64,000 nucleotides of DNA from Bacteroidaceae bacterium (lineage in GTDB: Bacteria > Bacteroidota > Bacteroidia > Bacteroidales > Bacteroidaceae). Shown here one piece after another: positions 54,296 to 63,672 of the stretch; positions within the stretch are counted from its first letter, which is position 1, and each line of letters opens with the position of its first letter. The notes below the pieces were generated by a model. It did no database searches. It was not told where the DNA came from and saw only the letters and a list, made by a program, of their open reading frames with translations. A program made the translations under genes and the position numbers. The stretch covers positions 124,001-188,000 of the forward strand of contig JAEESE010000001.1 in the NCBI GenBank assembly GCA_016286165.1, in the 5' to 3' direction.

Positions 54296-55090
54296 TTATT
54301 GCTGTTGAGCCAAGAAGGAGATAGAGGTGAGTTCGGGGTTGCCTTCAGCCGTCAGTTCAACGTCAGCTGTCAGAGTGGGCATGTCATCGTAGAAGAGCAC
54401 GAGACCTGTCACGAACTTCAACCCCGGAGTGACGCATACGCGAGGTTGAGGATCGCGGAGGTCATACGTGATGTTTTCTCCAATCCAGACGGCATCATCA
54501 TCGAAGCCGCCCATGTCAGCGAGAGTGTTTTCAGCTGTTGTTGCAGCCTTGCCGTCGACATAGAAGGTAATCTGCTCGCCTTCAGTAGTATAGCCCAGCC
54601 GTTGACAGAGGATTTGCTGAATGGAATATGGGTCTATGACGGCTGCCACCACGGCGCTGTCGCCCGAGAAACGGAGCTTATAAAGGCGTTCCACCTGTAC
54701 GCCCGTGCCCTCAATAGCGCTTGTCGAAAGCCAGAGGTCACCCGTAGCGCTGTCAAACACGGCCCGTGGCTCGCGCGTGTTGCGCATGGAGGCAAAGGTA
54801 GTCGACGTGCCGTTCTTGACCACCGTTATTCCATAACCTTCCGTCGGCTGCTGGTCGGCCTCGGCTATGCATAACACGCTGACGTTGTTCACCGTGTCGC
54901 TCATGATTTCGTATTGGTGATATTTCAAGGCTTTGTCCATAGCCTGCTGCACGTGCTTGGGCAGAGTGTCCTCAGGAACAGGCGCGTCGATGGTTCCACA
55001 AACGGGTTTTACCTCAAGCGTTTCAACGCAGGAGGCGAAAAGAAGCATTGTTGTGGCAAGACAACAATAAGCAAATGTATTTCGTTTCAT
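54296..55090 (-). CDS. lipoprotein of unknown function
   Basis: A 264-residue protein with a lipobox (LLFASCVE). No motif I recognise; strands and a C-terminal PELTSISFLAQQQ suggest a beta-sheet protein. It is 21 bp downstream of the cytidylyltransferase-GHMP fusion gene, so the two are probably co-transcribed; a link in envelope function is possible but not shown. Confidence 0.75.
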   Translation of the reverse strand: MKRNTFAYCCLATTMLLFASCVETLEVKPVCGTIDAPVPEDTLPKHVQQAMDKALKYHQYEIMSDTVNNVSVLCIAEADQQPTEGYGITVVKNGTSTTFASMRNTREPRAVFDSATGDLWLSTSAIEGTGVQVERLYKLRFSGDSAVVAAVIDPYSIQQILCQRLGYTTEGEQITFYVDGKAATTAENTLADMGGFDDDAVWIGENITYDLRDPQPRVCVTPGLKFVTGLVLFYDDMPTLTADVELTAEGNPELTSISFLAQQQ

Positions 55091-55111
55091 AGTTTATTCC
55101 GTTTTAGTTAT

Positions 55112-56389
55112 TCAGTTGGCTTTCCGCCTTATCTTTAATGGAATTGCTTCGATGTGGTCGGAACAGAAACGTTGAACATCGTCAACGACGAGGGCCAGAT
55201 AACCGCCCCCGCCTGCCCCAGGCATCTTCCAGGCAATCACCCCGGGCACGGCAGCCCATTTCGCTATTTCCTTGGTTATGAAGCTACCCTCTTCTTTGGT
55301 TATGAAGTTGCCTTCCTCGTCATGGCACGCTCCAGCCTTGTCACCTGCCTCTGCAGACGTTTGGGCATTAAGCCCCAAAATCGTAGGCCTCAACATGCCC
55401 GGGAACATCGCCACTTGAGCCTCGAAGGAAGCACGATAGGCGTTGGCAAAGGCAACTAAGTTGTGGGCCATGATTGCTTCCCAGCACGCGTCGGCAGCCC
55501 GCGTCAGCGCTGCCACTTTGGCTGGTGTGATATCCTTCCCTTCGACCACAGAACAGTTCGGCGACCGCGGCTCCATGGGAATCATGCAAAGGTGTTGCTC
55601 GAGCCATGCCAGCGTCGTTTCGTCGTTGCACATTTCTATCTTTTCAGGCCAGAAATGTCCGTTGTAGTAATGGCGGCACAAGCCCGGCACGCAAATACCT
55701 ATTGCATCCTGCGCCCCGCTTATGAAGCCGTCCTCGCGCTCGGGATTATTTTCGAAGCAGAACACGAGCCGTGCCAATACCTCGGGCTGCATATTAGGCA
55801 GCTTCATTGGCCATATACTCTTGATAATGTTGCGAGTAGACGTGCTGAGCCCGCAACGCTCACGTATGTCAAACGTCGGTTCCAGGGATATGGTCAGGGC
55901 CCAGCCCGCGCCATGGCACGACACATAAGGCTGGTCTATCCATGTGCCGGCAAGATCCAGGCGCGTAGGCAACTGGCAAGTGGCAGCCTTGAGGTCGGTG
56001 CTCGACCGTGCCTTGAGCCCCTCTTGCGGAGTGCGTTTCAGCACTACATATTCTATTCCGCGTTCATGGCAAACGCGCTCCTTCTCGGGGTTCGAGCCAT
56101 CTTCGTTTACGACGAAGACATCCGGATGCACAATATCAAGCGTAGGCACAAAGTCCATCACGCCGTGGCCTGCATTGATAAAGGCATCCTTCACATATTT
56201 GATGCTTTTGACCATGAACAGGCGCTCCTGCTCGGGATAGACCGTGGGACGATGTTTATACCCGAGGTATGTTTCATCAGAACCTATTCCCACATACAGG
56301 TCACCATACTCGGCGGCCTGGCGGAAGAATTCTACATGACCTGAATGCAATAGATCATAGCACCCTGATACGAAGACACGTTTAGACAT
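55112..56389 (-). CDS. cytidylyltransferase-GHMP kinase-like fusion protein
   Basis: A 425-residue two-domain protein. Residues 4-137 are a TagD/HldE-type nucleotidyltransferase with the HxGH motif HSGH (15-18) and RSSTD (128-132). Residues 142-420 resemble a GHMP kinase of the sugar-kinase (HddA or fucokinase) branch, with RLDLAGTWIDQP (143-154), SGAQDAIGICVPGL (224-237) and the third motif GAGGGG (391-396). The usual second motif (PxxxGLGSS type) is not seen; SGAQD stands nearby. A 12-residue duplication with FITKE at 362-366 and 370-374 lies between. A sugar-1-phosphate activating enzyme is a reasonable guess; substrate unknown. Confidence 0.75.
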   Translation of the reverse strand: MSKRVFVSGCYDLLHSGHVEFFRQAAEYGDLYVGIGSDETYLGYKHRPTVYPEQERLFMVKSIKYVKDAFINAGHGVMDFVPTLDIVHPDVFVVNEDGSNPEKERVCHERGIEYVVLKRTPQEGLKARSSTDLKAATCQLPTRLDLAGTWIDQPYVSCHGAGWALTISLEPTFDIRERCGLSTSTRNIIKSIWPMKLPNMQPEVLARLVFCFENNPEREDGFISGAQDAIGICVPGLCRHYYNGHFWPEKIEMCNDETTLAWLEQHLCMIPMEPRSPNCSVVEGKDITPAKVAALTRAADACWEAIMAHNLVAFANAYRASFEAQVAMFPGMLRPTILGLNAQTSAEAGDKAGACHDEEGNFITKEEGSFITKEIAKWAAVPGVIAWKMPGAGGGGYLALVVDDVQRFCSDHIEAIPLKIRRKAN

Positions 56390-56440
56390 TGTATTGTTGG
56401 AATATGAAGTATTTAGGTTATGGTTTTACGTTTTATCGTG

Positions 56441-56448
56441 CAAATGTA
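56441..56448 (-). promoter_or_regulatory. -7 promoter box of the fusion gene
   Basis: On the minus strand it reads TACATTTG, about 52 bp upstream of the ATG at 56389. Confidence 0.6.
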
Positions 56449-56682
56449 CATAAAAAATGACGTCGCCTAATCCTTTTCCGCGTTAAATTTCATTAAAGGA
56501 GACAGCATAAGGCGCTAAAGGCAAAGAGTGGGCGGTTTTCATGGAAACGAATTATCAGAACCAACTTAATCTTGGTGCGAGCGACACCACGAGTCACAGG
56601 CTGTAGCCCTACATGTTAGTGAAATGTTTGTTAATTATACATAATTACTTTTTAATATGGTTGAAGATAGCAGAGTGTTTAG

Positions 56683-56690
56683 TACCTTTG
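56683..56690 (+). promoter_or_regulatory. -7 promoter box upstream of the small secreted protein gene
   Basis: TACCTTTG with TTG (56661-56663) 19 bp upstream, a close match to the Bacteroidetes two-part promoter. ATG at 56719. Confidence 0.7.
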
Positions 56691-56718
56691 TACTCGAATT
56701 CGTAAATTTATCGACCAC

Positions 56719-57150
56719 ATGGCTAAAACATCAATTATCAAAGCCGCTATCGGCATGTGCCTGTTGTTTGCAACGTCTCATGCATTTGCCGATGAGCCTT
56801 TCCGCGGCACCTTTGCCGGCACGGATTTCAAAATTCAGATTGACATAGACCTTTACGAAGAAAACGTGAAGGTGCCGGGCATGGAAGCCTTCGGACCTAT
56901 GAACGGATACATGAAAGGCACCGACCTCTACTGCACCTGGTATGTCTCGTCGGTCAGGGAGGTTGGTCAGGACAAGGCCCTCGTTCATTTCTCCAACGAG
57001 CTGGGCTCTGAAACGCAGCCCGTAGAGCTCACTCTTCAGGGCGACAGCCTGCTTCAGCTGAAACAAGTCAAAGGCAACTGGCTCAAGAAAGTAGTAGGCA
57101 AGAAACTGCAAAAACTGCCTACTGAGCTGACGTTCAAGAGAACGAAATAG
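56719..57150 (+). CDS. small secreted protein, function unknown
   Basis: A 143-residue protein with a signal peptide (MAKTSIIKAAIGMCLLFATSHAFA cut after AFA). The mature part is a single beta-rich domain with no known motif; the end is basic (KKLQKLPTELTFKRTK). It is 34 bp upstream of the M16 peptidase gene and may be co-transcribed with it. Confidence 0.75.
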   Translation: MAKTSIIKAAIGMCLLFATSHAFADEPFRGTFAGTDFKIQIDIDLYEENVKVPGMEAFGPMNGYMKGTDLYCTWYVSSVREVGQDKALVHFSNELGSETQPVELTLQGDSLLQLKQVKGNWLKKVVGKKLQKLPTELTFKRTK

Positions 57151-57184
57151 CATTAAAGCAAATATTCAAACATAAATACACAAC

Positions 57185-60118
57185 ATGAAAAGAATCAGCA
57201 TCTTATTGATTGCCGCATTAGCAATCATTATTGGTTTTACAGCTTGCAGCAAGCACAAGTACGAGAGCGTCAAGGGCGACCCCATGAAGACGCGTATCTA
57301 CACGTTGAAGAACGGCCTGAAGGTCTATCTCTCCGTGAACAAGGACGAGCCGCGCATACAGGCCAACATCGCCGTACGGACAGGTTCGCGCAACGACCCA
57401 GCCGAGACCACAGGTCTGGCCCACTACCTCGAACACCTGATGTTCAAGGGCACGAAGCAGTTCGGCACCAGCGACAGCACGGCCGAGGCTCCGCTGCTCG
57501 ACGAGATAGAGCAGCGTTTCGAGGCTTATCGCCAGCTCACTGACCCAGCCGAGCGCAAGCAGGCTTACCACGAGATTGACAGCGTAAGCCAGTTGGCAGC
57601 TAAGTACAATATCCCCAACGAGTACGACAAGCTGATGGCGCTCATCGGCTCCGACGGCACCAACGCCTACACGAGCTTCGACCAGACGGTATATGTTGAG
57701 AACATCCCGTCCAACGAGATTGAGAACTGGGCCCGCATCCAGGCCGACCGCTTCCAGAACATGGTCATCCGCGGCTTCCACACCGAGTTGGAGGCTGTGT
57801 ATGAGGAGTATAACCTCTACCTGAGCGACGACAGCGAGAAGATGCTCAACGCCCTGCTCTACAAGCTCTTCCCCAACCACCCCTACGGCACGCAGACCAC
57901 CATCGGCACGCAGGAGCACCTGAAGAACCCGAGCATCACCAACATCAAGAACTATTTCCACAACTACTACTGCCCCAACAACATCGCCATCTTCATGGCA
58001 GGCGACTTCGACCCCGACAAGACCATCAAAATCTTGGAGAAGTACTTCGGCGAATGGCAGCCCAACCCCGACTGCAAGCGTCCTGAATACGCCGAGTTGC
58101 CAGCCTTGACAGCTCCCGTGGACACCTCCGTCGTTGGCCTCGAGGCCGAGCAGCTCTACATGGGTTGGGCCTTCCCCGCCGCCAAGGACGCCGCCTGCGA
58201 CACCCTCTCGCTCATCAGCGAAGTGCTGTCGAACGGCAGTGCCGGTCTTATTGACCTCGACATCAATCAGAAGATGACGATGCTTGGAGCCAGCGCCGGC
58301 GACTATCAGCTCTGCGACCACAGCATATTCTTCATGGGCGGTTCCCCGCGCGAAGGTCAGACGCTCGAGGAGTGCCGCGACCTGCTCGTGGCTGAGCTCA
58401 ATAAGCTGAAGAGCGGCGATTTCCCCGACGATATCCTGCCCGCCATCATCAACAACATGAAGCTGCGCGAGATGCGTTCCTTAGAGAATAACCGCGCCCG
58501 CACACGTATGTTCGAGAATTCGTTCATCAACGGTATCGACTGGAAGGACTGCGTAGGCCGTATCGACCGCATCGCAGCCCTGACGAAGGAGGACATCGTT
58601 GCCTTCGCCCAGCGCCACCTGACCGACAACTTCGTCACCGTGTTCAAGCGTCAGGGCGACGACCCCAATATCAAGAAGATTGAGAAGCCCGAGATAACCG
58701 CCATCCCCGCCAACCGCGACAAGATGAGCGCCTTCGTCAAGGAGATTCAGGACACCGAGGTGGAGCCTATCCAGCCGCGCTTCGTCGACTTCAAGAAGGA
58801 CCTTACCGAAGCCACTTGGACATCTAAGATTGACGATGAGCCCGAACACAAGCTGCCGCTCATCTACAAGCAGAACACCGAGAACGGCATCTTTTACCTC
58901 GTCTTCCGCCTGCCCTTCGGCACAGCTGCCGACAAGCGCATCGACGCCGCCAGCGACTACCTCGAACTGCTCGGCACCGACTCGCTGACAGCCGAACAGA
59001 TACAGCAGAAGTTCTACGGCCTGGCATGCACATACGGCGTAGGCGTAGGTCCTTATCAGACGACCATCACCCTCTCAGGTCTCGACGAGAAGATGCCTGA
59101 GGCCCTGGCGCTGCTCGAGAACGTGCTCAAGAACGTGCAGGTCGACAGCACAGCTTACGCCGCTTACGTGGCTAATGTGGCTAAGGCTCAGGCCGATGCC
59201 AAGCTGGAACAGCAACAATGCTTCAGCCGTCTGCGCGCCTATGGTGCCTATGGCCCGCGCAACAGCCAGCGCGACATCATGACCGCCGCCCTGCTGGCCG
59301 AGACTAATCCTCAGGAACTCGTGGATATCCTCCATGACCTGACGAGCTATGAGCATACCGTGCTTTACTACGGCCCGCGCTCGATGGGCGACCTCACCAA
59401 CCTGCTCTTCAAGGAGCACCACCTGCCTGCCGAGTTCAAGGCTCCCCTCGCCTACGAGGAATATATGGAACAGCTCACGCCCGAGACGGAGATTCTGCTG
59501 GCTCCTTACGACGCCAAGAACATCTACATGATGGCCATCAACAACGACGGCACACAATGGCGCCCCGAGATGATGCCCGTGGCAGCTCTCTTCAACGAGT
59601 ACTTCGGCGCCGGCATGAACGGCATCGTGTTCCAGGAGCTGCGCGAGAGCCGCGGCCTCGCCTACAGCGCACGCGCCTACTACGACCAGGCTCCCGACCG
59701 CAAGGGACACCCCGAGACGAGCTACACCTATATCATCTCGCAGAACGACAAGATGATGGACTGCATCCGCACCTTCAACGAGATCCTCGACACGCTGCCG
59801 CAGAGCCAGAGCGCCTTCGAGATTGCCAAGCAGAGCCTGACGAAGCAGCTGGCCGCCCAGCGCACAACCCGTTTCGGCGTACTCAATGCCTGGATGGCTG
59901 CTCAGGACCGCGGCGTCGACTACGATATCAACGAGAAGATATACAACGCCCTACCTGACCTGACGCTCGACGACATCGTGAAGTTCGCCAACGAACGCAT
60001 GGCTGCCAAGCCCCGCCGCTACGTCATCCTCGGCAACGAGAAGGAACTGAACATGCAAGCCCTCCAGGGCGTTGGACCGATTAAGAGGGTGAGCCTGGAA
60101 GAGGTGTTTGGGTATTAG
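57185..60118 (+). CDS. M16 family (pitrilysin-like) zinc peptidase, lipoprotein
   Basis: A 977-residue protein with a lipoprotein signal (IIIGFTACS, Cys21). The active-site HxxEH is HYLEH (80-84) in GLAHYLEHLMFKGT; the third zinc ligand Glu lies in ELEAVYEE (201-208). Between them is a helical insert of about 65 residues (SDSTAEAPLLDEIEQRFEAY and onward). The second half is the inactive M16 repeat with the conserved RESRGLAYSARAYY (about residue 820). It cleaves peptides in the periplasm or at the outer membrane. The next gene, a tricorn-like peptidase, is 105 bp downstream. Confidence 0.94.
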   Translation: MKRISILLIAALAIIIGFTACSKHKYESVKGDPMKTRIYTLKNGLKVYLSVNKDEPRIQANIAVRTGSRNDPAETTGLAHYLEHLMFKGTKQFGTSDSTAEAPLLDEIEQRFEAYRQLTDPAERKQAYHEIDSVSQLAAKYNIPNEYDKLMALIGSDGTNAYTSFDQTVYVENIPSNEIENWARIQADRFQNMVIRGFHTELEAVYEEYNLYLSDDSEKMLNALLYKLFPNHPYGTQTTIGTQEHLKNPSITNIKNYFHNYYCPNNIAIFMAGDFDPDKTIKILEKYFGEWQPNPDCKRPEYAELPALTAPVDTSVVGLEAEQLYMGWAFPAAKDAACDTLSLISEVLSNGSAGLIDLDINQKMTMLGASAGDYQLCDHSIFFMGGSPREGQTLEECRDLLVAELNKLKSGDFPDDILPAIINNMKLREMRSLENNRARTRMFENSFINGIDWKDCVGRIDRIAALTKEDIVAFAQRHLTDNFVTVFKRQGDDPNIKKIEKPEITAIPANRDKMSAFVKEIQDTEVEPIQPRFVDFKKDLTEATWTSKIDDEPEHKLPLIYKQNTENGIFYLVFRLPFGTAADKRIDAASDYLELLGTDSLTAEQIQQKFYGLACTYGVGVGPYQTTITLSGLDEKMPEALALLENVLKNVQVDSTAYAAYVANVAKAQADAKLEQQQCFSRLRAYGAYGPRNSQRDIMTAALLAETNPQELVDILHDLTSYEHTVLYYGPRSMGDLTNLLFKEHHLPAEFKAPLAYEEYMEQLTPETEILLAPYDAKNIYMMAINNDGTQWRPEMMPVAALFNEYFGAGMNGIVFQELRESRGLAYSARAYYDQAPDRKGHPETSYTYIISQNDKMMDCIRTFNEILDTLPQSQSAFEIAKQSLTKQLAAQRTTRFGVLNAWMAAQDRGVDYDINEKIYNALPDLTLDDIVKFANERMAAKPRRYVILGNEKELNMQALQGVGPIKRVSLEEVFGY

Positions 60119-60156
60119 CCTCACCCCCAACCCCTCTCCAAGGGGAGAGGGGAGTA
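60118..60156. repeat. GC-rich palindromic dispersed element, copy 3
   Basis: A 39-bp copy of the 8051-8089 element (differences only in the four-base loop region); it begins on the last base of the M16 stop codon and contains CCCCTCTCC / GGAGAGGGG. Confidence 0.9.
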
Positions 60157-60223
60157 TATACCATGGAGCTTGAGGCTTTTACATTGAGATACTAATACAT
60201 AATTATTAGATTTTATAGATTCT

Positions 60224-63200
60224 ATGATGCTAAAACGTTTATTCTTAATTCTTTTGGTAACCGCTCCCTCCCTAACAGGGAGGGCGGGGGGAGAGTCTAC
60301 CCCTCTCTGGCTCCGTTCCTCCGCCATCTCCCCCGACGGCCAGACCATCGTCTTCACCTACAAAGGCGACTTGTTCTCGGTTCCCGCTGCGGGCGGTCAG
60401 GCGCGTCAGCTGACGAGTAATGCGGCGTGGGACGGACGGCCCATCTGGTCTCCGTCGGGCAAGAAGATAGCATTTGTCAGCGAGCGCGAGGGAAGCCTCG
60501 ATATCTACGAGATGAATGCCAACGGCGGCGAGGTCGTGCGCCTCACCACCAATTCCGCAGGCGAAGTGCCCCTACTCTACCTCAACGAGGACGAGATAGT
60601 GTTCAACGCCGCTGGCCTGAGCACCACAGACAACCGCCAGTTCCCCTCGGGCACCTATACACATTTATATAAGGTACAGACGCGCGCGGGAAGCCGTCCC
60701 GAACGCCTGTCAGACATCAGCGTGGGCAACTTAACGCTCGGCCCCAACGGCTCGCTCATCTACGACGCCATCAAGGGCTACGAGGACCCTATGCGTAAGC
60801 ACCACGTCAGCTCCATAGCACGCGACCTATGGCAAGTGACCCTCGTTCCGCTTTCTGCGGTTCACCCGCAGAACAAACCCTCCTACCGCCAGCTCACCAC
60901 CACAAAGAGCGAGGACCGCTGTCCCGTGTATGTTCAGCAGACGAACACGCTCTACTGGCTCTCGGAAGAGAACGGCACGCTGAACGTGTGGAGCCAGGAA
61001 CAGAAGAGCGGAGCCCAGGCCAAGCGCCTAACCAACTTCACAGAGATGCCCGTGCGCTACCTCACCGCCTCAAACGACGGCACCCTATGCTTCTCGTGGG
61101 ACGGCGAGCTCTACACCATGCGTCCCGGCCAGCAGCCAAAGAAGGTGAAGATAGACATCATCGCCGACACGAACGAGAAGGACGCCCTCCACTTCGTGTT
61201 CAGCGGCGGCGCTACCCAGGTATGCCACTCGCCCAAGGGCAAGGAGATAGCCTTCGTGCTGGGCGGCGACGTCTACGTCACCAGCCTCGACTACAAGACC
61301 ACCAAGCAGATCACCGATTCGCCTGCACGCGAGCGCCACGTCACCTTCAGCGAGGACGGCCGCAGCCTGGTCTTCGACAGCGAGCGCGACGGCCGCTGGG
61401 CACTCTACCGCGTAAGCATCAAGAACAAGGACGAGAAGCTGTTCACCTACGCCACCGAGCTCACCGACGAGGAGCGCCTGACACCCGAGGACCAGACATG
61501 CTTCGAACCCGAGTACTCGCCCGACGGCAAGAAGATAGCCTTCCTGCGCAACCGCCACGAGCTCTGCGTGCTCGATGCCAAGACGAAGGACATCACCACC
61601 GTGATGCCCGCCAAGTATCAGTATTCCTACCGCGACGGTGACCAGACCTTCTCGTGGGCACCCAACTCCAAGTACCTGCTCTCTGAGTATATCGGTTCGG
61701 GCGGTTGGAACCTCAACGACGTCGTCCTCGTGCCCGCCGACGGCAAGGGCAAGCTCGTCAACCTGACCAACTCAGGCTATGGCGAGGGCAACCCACGCTG
61801 GGTGCTGGGCGGCAAGGCCTTCATCTTCCAGAGCGACCGCGCCGGCATGCGCAGCCACGGCTCCTGGGGCTCCGAGAAAGACCTTTATATCACCTTCCTC
61901 AACGACGAAGCCTACGAGCGTTTCAACATGAACAAGGAGGAGCGCGAGCGCTTCGACGAGGCAGAGAAGGAACGCAAGGACAAGGAGAAGAAAGCCAAGG
62001 AAGAGGCCGACAAGAAAGCCAAGGAGAAGAAGGAGCAGGCCGAAAAGAAGCGCGCCAAGATGAGCGAGGAGCAGAAGAAGAAGGCCGACGAGAAAGAGAA
62101 AAAGGAAAAAGAGGAGAAGGACAAGGAGCAGCACAAGGCCGACAGCATCAAGGCGCTGAACCCCGACATGAACCTTCAGGACCTCGACCTCCGCACCGTG
62201 CGTCTGACCTTCAACAGCGGCAGCATCGGCGACGCCGTGGTCAGCAAGGACGGCACCAAGCTCTACTACGTGGCCTCCAACTACCCCAACGGCAACGCCC
62301 TTTGGGAGCGCGACCTCGACAAAGGCTCCACCACCATCAAGGCACAGGGCGTAGCCTTCACAAGCTTCGACCTTGCCGACGACGACAAGATAGCCTACTA
62401 CGCTCAGGGCGGTCGCATCAAGAAACTCGACATCGCCGCCGGCAGAATCAGCGACATCGATTTCGAATGTTTCCACAACGACTACCCCGCTGGCTGGCGC
62501 GAGCAGACCTACGAACACATCTGGCATCAGACCCACGAGAAGCTCTACGACCCCGGCATGAACGGCGCCGACTGGGATATGCTGCATAAGCGCTATGCCC
62601 GTTTCCTGCCGCATATCGGCAACACTCGCGACTTCGCCGAGATGTGCTCGGAACTGCTTGGCGAGCTCAACGTCTCGCATACCGGCTGCCGTTATCGTCC
62701 CAACAGCGGCACAGGCAACACTCTTGCCACGGCCGACCTCGGCGCCTTCCTCGACGACAGCTACACGGGCGACGGACTCCGCATACTGGAACTGCTGCCC
62801 GGCACGCCGCTGACGCGCCAGAAAGGTATCGGCGCAGGCTCCGTCATCACACATATCGACGGCCAGAAGATAGAAGCCGGCAAGGACTACTTCCCGCTGC
62901 TCGGAGGCAAGGCAGGTCGCTACACGCGCCTCACCGTGAAGAATAGTAAGGGCGAGACCAAGGACTATACCGTACGCCTCGAGAACAGCTACAGCGATGC
63001 CCAATACCGCCGATGGGTGGAGAACAACGAGAAACTCGTCGACAGCCTCTCCAAGGGCAAGCTCGCTTACGTCCACATCAAGGCCATGAACACCGAGAGC
63101 TTCCATGAGCTCTATCGCAAGCTCCTCGCGGAGAAGAACCGCACACGCGACGCCGTCATCGTGGACGTCCGTCACAACGGCGGCGGCTGGCTCCACAACG

Positions 63201-63604
63201 ATGTCTGCGAACTGCTCTCAGGCACGGCAGCAGCCACCTATACGCCGCGCGGCCAGTACATCGGCGACGATCCCTACAACCGCTGGACCAAGCCGTCGTG
63301 CATGCTCATCTGCGAGGACGACTACAGCAACGCCCACGGCACACCCTGGCTCTACAAGGAGCTGAGCATCGGCCCCCTCATCGGAGCCCCCGTGCCGGGA
63401 ACCATGACCGCCGTGTGGTGGGAGACCATCGACGACATCGTGTTCGGTATCCCCGAGGTAGGCATGAAGGACCGTCAGGGCCGCTACCTCGAGAATCAGC
63501 AGCTCGAACCCGACCACCTCATCATCAGTCAGCCCGGCGACCTCCTGCATGGTCGCGACCTGCAGTTGGAAAAGGCGGTTGAGCTGATGCTGCAGAAGAA
63601 ATAA
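60224..63604 (+). CDS. tricorn protease-like S41 peptidase, secreted
   Basis: A 1126-residue protein. After a short hydrophobic signal (MMLKRLFLILLV) come WD40/PD40-like propeller repeats (about 35-300 and 310-560, such as SPDGQTIVF and SPDGKKIAF), a Lys/Glu-rich coil (about 568-642), a C1-like domain (about 740-830), a PDZ domain (about 850-925) and an S41 peptidase core with the nucleophile Ser1035 in EDDYSNAHG and PVPGTMTAVWWE after it. It should degrade peptides in the periplasm. Residues about 15-27 (PSLTGRAGG) are encoded by a hairpin of the GC-rich dispersed element class. Start could also be the second ATG (60227). Confidence 0.92.
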   Translation: MMLKRLFLILLVTAPSLTGRAGGESTPLWLRSSAISPDGQTIVFTYKGDLFSVPAAGGQARQLTSNAAWDGRPIWSPSGKKIAFVSEREGSLDIYEMNANGGEVVRLTTNSAGEVPLLYLNEDEIVFNAAGLSTTDNRQFPSGTYTHLYKVQTRAGSRPERLSDISVGNLTLGPNGSLIYDAIKGYEDPMRKHHVSSIARDLWQVTLVPLSAVHPQNKPSYRQLTTTKSEDRCPVYVQQTNTLYWLSEENGTLNVWSQEQKSGAQAKRLTNFTEMPVRYLTASNDGTLCFSWDGELYTMRPGQQPKKVKIDIIADTNEKDALHFVFSGGATQVCHSPKGKEIAFVLGGDVYVTSLDYKTTKQITDSPARERHVTFSEDGRSLVFDSERDGRWALYRVSIKNKDEKLFTYATELTDEERLTPEDQTCFEPEYSPDGKKIAFLRNRHELCVLDAKTKDITTVMPAKYQYSYRDGDQTFSWAPNSKYLLSEYIGSGGWNLNDVVLVPADGKGKLVNLTNSGYGEGNPRWVLGGKAFIFQSDRAGMRSHGSWGSEKDLYITFLNDEAYERFNMNKEERERFDEAEKERKDKEKKAKEEADKKAKEKKEQAEKKRAKMSEEQKKKADEKEKKEKEEKDKEQHKADSIKALNPDMNLQDLDLRTVRLTFNSGSIGDAVVSKDGTKLYYVASNYPNGNALWERDLDKGSTTIKAQGVAFTSFDLADDDKIAYYAQGGRIKKLDIAAGRISDIDFECFHNDYPAGWREQTYEHIWHQTHEKLYDPGMNGADWDMLHKRYARFLPHIGNTRDFAEMCSELLGELNVSHTGCRYRPNSGTGNTLATADLGAFLDDSYTGDGLRILELLPGTPLTRQKGIGAGSVITHIDGQKIEAGKDYFPLLGGKAGRYTRLTVKNSKGETKDYTVRLENSYSDAQYRRWVENNEKLVDSLSKGKLAYVHIKAMNTESFHELYRKLLAEKNRTRDAVIVDVRHNGGGWLHNDVCELLSGTAAATYTPRGQYIGDDPYNRWTKPSCMLICEDDYSNAHGTPWLYKELSIGPLIGAPVPGTMTAVWWETIDDIVFGIPEVGMKDRQGRYLENQQLEPDHLIISQPGDLLHGRDLQLEKAVELMLQKK
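60266..60284. repeat. palindromic element inside the peptidase signal region
   Basis: CCCTCCCT (60266-60273) and AGGGAGGG (60277-60284) form a perfect 8-bp stem with a 3-nt loop, inside the coding sequence. The same words (CCCTCCCTAACAGG) occur at 63844-63863 outside any gene. Confidence 0.85.
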
Positions 63605-63624
63605 GCTATTCGCAAGCACACAAA

Positions 63625-63660
63625 AAAAGGAGTTAAGGCACACACCTTAGCTCCTTTTCT
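63625..63660 (+). terminator. terminator of the tricorn-like gene
   Basis: AAAAGGAGTTAAGG (63625-63638) pairs with CCTTAGCTCCTTTT (63645-63658) with one mismatch; a short T run follows. Confidence 0.8.
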
Positions 63661-63672
63661 ATTGCTATATCG

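Larger units (their letters stand above)
56390..56718. other. intergenic interval with two divergent promoters
   Basis: A 329-bp gap with a minus -7 box (56441-56448) and a plus -7 box (56683-56690). I saw no other structure in the centre. Confidence 0.6.

Noticed and set aside
57218..58321. Minus-strand open frame opposite the M16 gene
   Set aside because: The M16 motifs are on the plus strand; the antisense frame has no family features.
61772..63196. Minus-strand open frame of 474 codons
   Set aside because: Antisense shadow of the tricorn-like gene; the Leu-rich run is the reverse of the Lys/Glu coil codons.
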